A stretch of DNA of 64,000 bases from assembly GCF_030272615.1 (NCBI RefSeq), contig NC_081409.1:881116220-881180219 (forward strand), given 5' to 3'. Below, piece after piece: positions 57,301 through 64,000 of the stretch. The notes under the pieces are model-generated. The model was not told where the DNA came from. It saw nothing but the letters and a program-made list of their open reading frames with translations, and did no database searches. The DNA comes from Cryptomeria japonica. Lineage: Eukaryota; Streptophyta; Pinopsida; Cupressales; Cupressaceae. Every line of letters begins with the position of its first letter. Positions within the stretch are counted from its first letter, which is position 1. Position numbers and translations under genes: made by a program.

Positions 57301-60300
57301 ATTGCATGCAGGTTTTTTGAACTAATTTGTTGTTGCGTGTAGATTTTTGGTGCTAATTTATTGTTGGATGCAATTTTTATGAACTAATTTGTTGTTGCAT
57401 GTAGGTTTTATGTGAGGACCTATTATTGCATGTGGGTTTTATGGAGTGTAAACAATGACTCATGTGGGATTTCTTAACATGCAATAAATTATAATTCTTC
57501 ACATAGTTTAATTAGACAGTTTGAATGAACAACAATTTTTCACGTAGCCTAATTAGGAGGTTTTAATGAACAACAATTCCTCAAATATCCTAATTAGGAG
57601 GTTTGAATGAATCCTACAATTCTCACATATTCTTAATTAGGATTTCGATCAAAGAACAACAAATTTCACATTTCATGCCTGCGAAGGGTTTAAAATGAAC
57701 AACAAATTGCATTTAATCATGGTTTAAATTGATCAAATCCTTTTCAAATTAAGGTGGAATTAACCTCATCTAGTCTTAATTAGGATGCAAATGGATCAAT
57801 GAAATCATATCATGCAAATTTGGAATCAAGACTGTTTGCCTTAGTGTAGAGAACATTTTATTTTCTAAAGGTTAAACAATCATTGTTTGTTATGTCCTCT
57901 TTTATTTAACTTGTGTGTTTTTATCTTTAGAGGGCCTACCTCTCGATCTGTTAGGCACTTCACACAGGCACTAGTGAGAGGGAAGGAGCCAAGTGGTAAT
58001 AGGCTGAAGCCAAGCCCTTCCAAACTACTATAAACAAATGTGTTTATAATGATAGTTGCAAGCAACGGGTGTTAGATGTTGTCATAATGATGTTATGTCT
58101 CCCTAAGTGTCCATGTGGCATGTAAAAATCTATAGGGCATAAACTCTGTAGGTTGGGATGCCTCCTTTAACGAATTGGAAAACGTTGTTGATTATGACCA
58201 CTCAAACGAATGCCTTGACTACAACCCTTTGTTTTTAGAGACAAAAAACCTTCTATTTGTTGACATAGGAGGTTGGACCTCTGAAGCCATCACACACTTC
58301 TGTGGCTTATTATAGAGATAGCAGTTCCTTGGGAAGTGATGACCTAAGGAATTTGGAACTTGGTATGCCCAAAGAAATGAGTGTTTTGGAGGGGATCCAA
58401 TCCTACCAAGTTCCTAGGCTATCAATTATGAGTAGGCATGACTAAAATAAATCTCAAGTGGGAATCGAACAAGTATTGTCCTTGCCAGGAATGAGATTTG
58501 TTATTGAAGGTGCATGATTGTCTTGTGTCAAAGGCAAACAAACATTTAGTCTTTAGTGTTTGTCAAAAGGTGAATCACAAACAAAAGAACATAATCAATA
58601 TCCTATTTAACCTTGATCTTTCAAAAGAAAATAAAGTTAAAACAAGGGTCAAAATTTTATCCAAGTATTCATCCAAGATTTATGAACATGGCTTTTAAAA
58701 ATATTGGATACCCTTGTTTCAAAATTCATGTCAGTTAGGGTTAGGTTTTGAATAGTTCAAACCTAGGTCCTAGGATACATAGTCATTATCCTCCATTTTA
58801 GTCCATTTCATTTTAAGTATCCTCTTTTTTCACTTAGGCTTAAATTTATTCCCCTAGGTCTTGTCTTAGGTTGACATTGTCATATATTTGCATTTATATC
58901 TTTAGCTTGCCATCATTAAGTCATATCCTATCATCAATCCTTAGGTCAAATCATATATCCCTAGGTCATATCTTACCATCAGAATCAAGTTTGGTCCATA
59001 TCATAACATGAGGTTGGATTTATATTTGTAGGTCATTTCATAACTTTGGTCCATTTCATGTCCTTAGGTCATTTCATATCTCTAGGTCATAGCACATCTT
59101 GAGCTCATTTCCACATCATATATTGGGTCCATACCCTAGGTCATTGTCATTGTCATTGTCCTCTTGCGTAATAATCTCAAAATTAGGTTTGCCAAACTTG
59201 CAAAAATCAAAACTTTAGATTAAACCCTAATTTGTTCTTAGGGAGTCTTGACCTTGTCTAACATTTATCCTTTTGTCATTGTCATTTTGTCAAACCTCAC
59301 TTAGTATCCAAGTGTATAGGTGAGAAATTATCAATTTATCCTATTGTCATTTTTTCCTTTGTCCTCTTAAAGTCTTGAATTCATTTCAATTTCCTAAGGG
59401 TCACATCTTTAAGTTTGGATTCCAAGAGTTTGTCCAAACCTCAAAAATAACAAAAAATGGATTGCATTTTTGTCCTAGATTGCATGATCATTTTATAGGG
59501 TTGCACTTAGTTGCATCTCATTGTCAGTTAAAAATTCAAAAAGTCCAAAAAAACATAAGTTGCAGTTTTCATTCCATTTGTTATTTATCATTATCATTCA
59601 ATATTCAAAACCCCCCAAAAAATTGCATAGTGACATGTCTATTGAAACAAGATTCCAAGCTCCTATGATGCAACAAAGTTTGACATATCAACCGGGTTAG
59701 TGCAAGAAGATGAGTCCACTTTTTGGCCAAAAAGTGGAAGTGTTTTCCCTGATTTTCAGACTTTGTCTCATTTGAGCTTAAATTTTGAAACACTTAGAGA
59801 TTGAATCTTGGAAAAAGTCAATAATATAAAAGATAACCCTCTGAGTTTACTTTCCAAATATATAATTTATTTTAATACCCACATAATAAAAAATAACTTT
59901 TTGAATGGAGTTATGAAAACTATGTTTTAAAAATGCCTGTTTCAAGACCATACCATGCATGTGTACGACCCACACTTTTTGACACAATTAAAATTATTTT
60001 CTCAAACCATTTTGGGAAATGGTTTGTAACACACTGAAGATTGATGAGCATATTTTTTTGTATTTTTTTTTCTAATATTTTTTTTTAATTAATTTTTTAA
60101 TGGCCATAATTATATTTTTAAAAATTTGACGTGTACGACCCACATAATTTGATGTAAACTTAACATTTTTTTATTTTTATTTTAAATACAAAATAATTTT
60201 GTGTAGATTGATGACATATAATTTTTTTTCCAAAATTTTTTAAAATAAAAAAGTTATTAAATTAACAAAATTAGTTAATATTTCAAATTTATGGACCCGA

Positions 60301-60560
60301 TTTAGTATAAATTAAATGAAAAATAGTTAAAATAATCAATTTTTAAATAAATTTACATATTTAGAATCTAGACAGTATAATCTAAAATGGGTTTTAATTT
60401 TGTATAAAAATTCTCTGATTAGAGGTGCGTAAACTATTTCTGAAATTCATATTTGTGCTTTCATTCATGGAGATTTGAATTTGCAGGTCCATGTCTCAGG
60501 TGTGGCCATCCCAGGCCTATCCCAGGCCTAATCTCAAGCCAAGTGGCGAGTTGTGGAATC
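57301..60560. other. Long non-coding region
   Basis: No gene seen. 57290-57440 has several copies of TTGTTGCATG(T/C)AGGTTTTATG. 57500-57660 has AATTAGGAGGTTTGAATGAA-type repeats. 58780-59170 repeats CCTAGGTCATTTCATATC-like phrases. TGTACGACCCACA occurs at about 59963 and 60133. This could be the leader of an old plus-strand retroelement. Confidence 0.4.
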
Positions 60561-60569
60561 AACTTCCAC

Positions 60570-60760
60570 AAAACGGGCCCCCATTTTCAAACAAGGGCGA
60601 CTTGTGGAAAAAAAAGGAAAAATGCCATTTAGAAACGAGGGCCTGCTTTTAAACAAAACGGGGGCCCATTTTTTTTTGCTTCAGACCCCTGTTACCTTTT
60701 GGCTCGGGAGCCCGAAGCATAAACGGGCCCCCATTTTTTGAAAATGGGCCCCCGTTTATA
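60570..60760. repeat. AAACGGGCCCCCATTTT motif cluster with hairpin
   Basis: The motif occurs at about 60573, 60657 (variant with GGGGGCCC) and 60721, and in inverse form at 60740-60757. The last two make a near-palindrome, with AAACGGGCCCCCATTTT facing AAAATGGGCCCCCGTTT across a 3-base loop and two mismatched pairs. Confidence 0.7.
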
Positions 60761-60884
60761 AAAGTGCATTTTCCAATGCACGGACTTCCGTGAATTTGTG
60801 ACTCATTACCTTGCACTTGCCCAACCAATGATTGGTCTAATAAATAACACAATGCAATAAAGTTTTAATCCAAGGCAATCATAA

Positions 60885-61615
60885 TTATATCCAACCCAGC
60901 AACAAGGAAATATTGATCAAACATTTTATGACAAAACAAGTGTCCAAATACAAAAACTAGAGGAAAAAATAGCTCGAGAAAGAGAGATTGTAGAACAAAG
61001 AGTGAAAAAGATTTACAAGATTAGATCCCAAATGATGAAAACACTTAAAAAATTTCAAAGTTCAAATCCAAAGATTGAGCCAGTTGACATGAAGACTCTC
61101 ATTGAATGATCAAAGATACTAGCTCTCATCTCTCAAATAGAGATGATGAAACAATTTCAAGCAATAAACACAAATTTTGAACAAATTTTGACCAAATCCC
61201 AATTTAGAATTCACTCAATCAAACTCCATTCAATCCAATTTTGAATAAACAACCAATGATTCATCTACAACCAATCATTCAAAAATGGTCAATGATTCAA
61301 TAACAACCAATGATTCAACAACAACCAATGGTCCAACATATCCAACCAATGATCCAACATACACAACCAATGGTTCAATATATACAACATATTCAACCGA
61401 CACAACCAATGGTCCAATATGTCCAACCAACACATCAAATGGTGCAATTTCAATAATATGCTCAACCAAACACACAATTCCATCAATTGGTTCAACCATC
61501 TGTGGAATATCAACAACAAATTCAATCAACAAATTAGTATCAACACTTACAACTATCAATTCAAAAACCAAATTTACAACACACACTAGGACATATTTCA
61601 AACATGTTAGATCAA
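60885..61615 (+). pseudogene. Gag-like coiled-coil and QPMVQ-repeat frames
   Basis: From 60885 the frame reads QQQGNIDQTFYDKTSVQIQK, LEEKIAREREIVEQRVKKIY, KIRSQMMKTLKKFQSSNPKI, highly charged and likely a coiled coil. After a TGA it continues SKILALISQIEMMKQFQ. At about 61240 the reading shifts one base to a run of QPMIQ, QPMVQ and QPMVQY repeats to about 61430, with two TAA stops, and fades. The composition resembles N-terminal gag regions of some plant Ty3/gypsy elements, but no conserved gag domain is seen, so this is an inference. Not functional as it stands. Confidence 0.35.
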
Positions 61616-61779
61616 TTTAATGAAGTCCTAAAATAAATCTAAAATCAAAAGACAACTATGTCAAAGCCTCGCAAGGATGAAAATGCTTCTCCAAAGAAAG
61701 TTAGCTCTTTTACACATCTCTTAAAGAAAATCCTAAGCAATTATTCGAGAAAGATCAAAATCATACACCCCTATTTAGC

Positions 61780-62730
61780 AACGACTCATACCCTCATAAA
61801 AAAATTGACTATCCAGTGGATTCTATCCCTACACTTTTTAGAGTTTTTCAAGAACGTTTTGTATCATCCTCAGCAAATGATACACCCGAGGATGAAATAT
61901 CCCAAGGGGTATCCATAATTGATCACCAAGCTAATCCAATCCATGATGAAATTCTTTGTCATGTTTCAAAAATAACAGGCCTAATGCCCATTTTAGAGTA
62001 TCTCATTCAAAGCCCATCTCCCTCATGTCAAAGCAATGATTCCTTGCCAGAATCCCCAACACATGTTCAAAGTCCAATCCCATGTCAAGAGGATAATTTA
62101 AAGAATGAAGAAATAATTCCTCACACAAATCAAGATCAAGATCCCGAAACCTTACCATTTCCTCTAATTGTTGACCAGGATCCCATCCTTCTAGACATTT
62201 CTACTAATCCCCCTATTCCTATCCAAGAACACCACACCTTTTCAAGTCCCATTGATATTCCACTTCCTAAGAAAGGTCAAGATATCCCTTCCATCCTTTC
62301 TAGTGATCCCATTGAAATCCAAGAGCATAGCACTTTTAAAGAGGAATCCAATGATCTTCCTCCTTGTCAAGATCAGATTATCCTTTTGAGATTCATGTCC
62401 ACCACAGGATTATATCATCCCTCCATTTCCTTGTCCTAATCCTCCAAATACAGTTCATGATCTCATTTCTTTAGATGATCCCATTATTCCTCCTATTTCA
62501 TTGCATGAAGAGACTTATTGGTCTTGATTCCCCACATGATCCTATTCCCCCTGTCATTGATCCTAGTCCCCTTGTCATTGATCATAATCCCTCTCATGAT
62601 CCCAATCTCCGTAATGATCCTAACATGTTGGCACAAGATGTTCATGAACCCCTTACATGCACAATGGTTTCCTCCACTTTGGTCTATTCTGATGCACTTC
62701 ATGATCCTATCATTTCTTCTATATAGTATC
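61780..62730 (+). pseudogene. Acidic proline-rich frame, unrecognised
   Basis: The frame with DYPVDSIPTLFRVFQERFVS (first Met at 61816) runs 207 codons to TAA at 62437-62439. It has ANDTPEDEISQGVSIIDHQA, LMPILEYLIQSPSPSCQSND and many Asp-Pro, Ile-Pro and Pro-Pro pairs (PIDIPLPKKGQDIPSILSSD). A second frame, 62475-62726, repeats HDP and IDP (HDPIPPVIDPSPLVIDHNPS). I know no domain here. It follows the QPMVQ region on the same strand, so both may be remains of one retroelement polyprotein. The long open stretch in a decayed region is worth noting, though low-complexity composition makes chance openness more likely. Confidence 0.35.
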
Positions 62731-62997
62731 CACCTCATAATGGACTCGCATCTTCCTCCCAAAGAACAGAGTATCTTACAGGTCAATTTTTGTATAAAGA
62801 CAAAGGGGTAGACCTTCTCAAGTAAGAACCCCTCCATATCAAAGAAAATATTAACGGTCATGGCCTCAGTGACATTCCCCAAGATGTTGGTATCCCTATG
62901 TTAGTTCCCCCCCCACAATTTACTCTTTTGAATGTTCATACTCGCGGGTTGCCTTTTTGTGCCTTTACTTTCGTCGAGTCATTTGTTTTCCTTCATA
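62731..62997. other. Spacer
   Basis: No gene or clear repeat. Confidence 0.4.
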
Positions 62998-63415
62998 CTT
63001 GAACCGCTGAACTCTTTCTAAAAAAAAGTTCAAAAGGTTCAAGGTTCAAAGTGCATTTAGGAGAGAGTCATTTGTGGTCTTTGTCATCATGTGAACAAGT
63101 GCCCTTTTGTTTTATGTCTTGAATTTTTGAACCCATGAACTTTTTGTCAAATGGTTCAAGGTTCAAAATGCCTTTTTTGAGTCCCGACAATGTATTGTTG
63201 TATAACGAGCGTGGGTCCATATGTTTTAAGCTGGTTTGCCATCTTGAACCTTGAGCAAAATCTCAAGGGGTTCAAATGGTTCAAGGTTGTTGTTTAATAG
63301 TCATTGTTGTCGTTCGTTCCTAGTATTGTTGTTTGTCGCTCACCCACTGTTGTATTTTCTAAATGAACTTGAACCGTTAAATTTTTTTTCAAATGGTTCA
63401 AGGTTCATGAGTTCA
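62998..63415. repeat. Four ~123-bp units with TTGAACC/GGTTCAA arms
   Basis: CTTGAA(CC) starts at 62998, 63118, 63243 and 63368 (steps 120, 125, 125). Each is followed within about 45 bases by GGTTCAAGGTT(C), so every unit can form a hairpin. The spacers between units differ. Confidence 0.75.
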
Positions 63416-63773
63416 TTTCGAAACTAACTCTAAGGCTTTTTGATGAAAATGAAAGTCGTGTGACAAGAAGGAATATTCCCTTATTCAGCAATTTAAAATT
63501 CTAAATATGAAAAGTAATCATGAGTGCATCAATTAAGAAGGTGTCATATTTTAGTTATTTCCCTGTTACTTCACACGCTTGGGTAAATCATGATGAAGTG
63601 TTTGTGGCTTTATAGATATTTTCTCGCCTAATTGAAGGAAATCTATGAATTTATTTACATAGTTGAGAGGGTTGCAGCTGCCATACTTGAGCAAATTGGA
63701 GGCACCGGAGGTAAAACCAACTCTGATTTCCTGAGGAATTTCTAGTTTTCATGGTGGTAACAGGTAAGTTCAG
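63416..63773. other. Spacer with possible exon piece
   Basis: On the plus strand VERVAAAILEQIGGTGGK (63663-63717) reads open and is followed by GTAAAACC, a possible donor, and GTAAGTTCAG ends just before the ATG at 63774. This could be exon-intron structure, but it is weak. Confidence 0.25.
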
Positions 63774-64000
63774 ATGATTCCTCCTAAGCTATGTTTCCAG
63801 TATGAGGCCAATATTACCAAAGCTTGGTTAGACCTCGTGTCTAGAGAGTATATTACCAGAACTAGAAGACACTTCCTTGGTTCATGTAGACTTTGGGGAT
63901 TTCTTAGAAAGATCCAAGAACTCTCAAATCGGTTCATTGATGGAGAAAATAGTGAAAAGCAGTCTTGTGGAAGCTGTTGCATTCCCGCTTGTCGCACTAT
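63774..64000 (+). CDS. Open frame running off the window end, unrecognised
   Basis: An open 75-codon frame begins MIPPKLCFQYEANITKAWLD and reads REYITRTRRHFLGSCRLWGF, LRKIQELSNRFIDGENSEKQ, with a Cys-rich end CGSCC. Composition is balanced and codon use ordinary, unlike the low-complexity frames around it. A splice-acceptor-like TTCAG precedes the ATG. A minus-strand frame of 75 codons overlaps it (63770-63997), so openness alone does not prove coding. I recognise no family; the next window would decide. Confidence 0.3.
   Translation, partial: MIPPKLCFQYEANITKAWLDLVSREYITRTRRHFLGSCRLWGFLRKIQELSNRFIDGENSEKQSCGSCCIPACRT

Noticed and set aside
61275-61601. Val/Leu-rich 108-codon minus-strand frame
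   Set aside because: Antisense of the QPMVQ repeat run; periodic sequence opens several frames.

Overview
This looks like an intergenic, transposon-dominated stretch of a large land-plant nuclear genome. The evidence is strong AT-richness, Ty3/gypsy elements of a Tat-like type (CX2HX4HX4C gag knuckle, LID-type protease, PPT ending in GGGGCAAAA or GGGGGCTAAA), L1-type LINE remains with zf-RVT and RNase H parts, a plant mobile domain, a DUF247 fragment and GT-AG introns. A gymnosperm, perhaps a conifer, is my best guess, but no single feature proves it. I found no intact housekeeping gene, and almost every reading frame is broken.

Layout. (1) 1-25.5 kb is built of duplicated blocks. A ~4.3 kb segment (195-4540) recurs at 9375-25485. 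Each copy carries a 5S rRNA-derived stretch, degenerate ~170-bp repeats, a CT-rich tract and three tandem 567-bp units. The second copy is split by an 11.6-kb LTR element (element A, 10336-21965, minus strand), and the first copy shows the empty site. Between the copies lie a LINE relic and a short tRNA-like SINE relic. Element A keeps gag, protease and the integrase tail but lacks RT, RNase H and the integrase core. It also carries an antisense plant-mobile-domain pseudogene. (2) 25.4-26.5 kb is a minisatellite followed by a very long polypyrimidine tract. (3) 27.06-29.93 kb holds a decayed protein gene with a helix-turn-helix, Cys/His clusters and a DDE-like set of acidic residues (DFTENY, WSNNC, TEAGHGKG). 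I read it as a transposase-like relic of a family I cannot name. (4) 30.1-33 kb has a ~76-bp repeat, a ~360-bp satellite of more than five monomers, and (TA)55.

(5) 33.1-51.4 kb on the minus strand carries exons of one decayed multi-exon gene of unknown function, with several phase-0 exons and GT-AG borders. Two related LTR elements sit inside it: B1 (33952-41397, TSD ACTTG) and B2 (43298-51126, TSD AAAGG). Both encode gag and protease followed by a basic, proline-rich tail, and both have no RT or integrase. Both share a TAG codon inside gag. B2 splits a reading frame that continues exactly across its target site. (6) 51.5-52.7 kb is a LINE ORF2 tail (zf-RVT plus RNase H, minus strand). (7) 55.3-55.7 kb is a broken DUF247 fragment. 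55.8-62.8 kb may be an old plus-strand retroelement with a TATA-like site and Q/P-rich gag-like frames. (8) 63.0-63.4 kb has four repeats with inverted TTGAACC/GGTTCAA arms, and the window ends in an open, unrecognised frame.

The genes do not form a pathway. The region is a record of nested insertions: segmental duplication, then element A, and, separately, an old gene broken by B2 and B1. All three LTR elements lack the enzymes needed to move themselves, so they must have been copied by enzymes supplied elsewhere, or have lost these parts after insertion.
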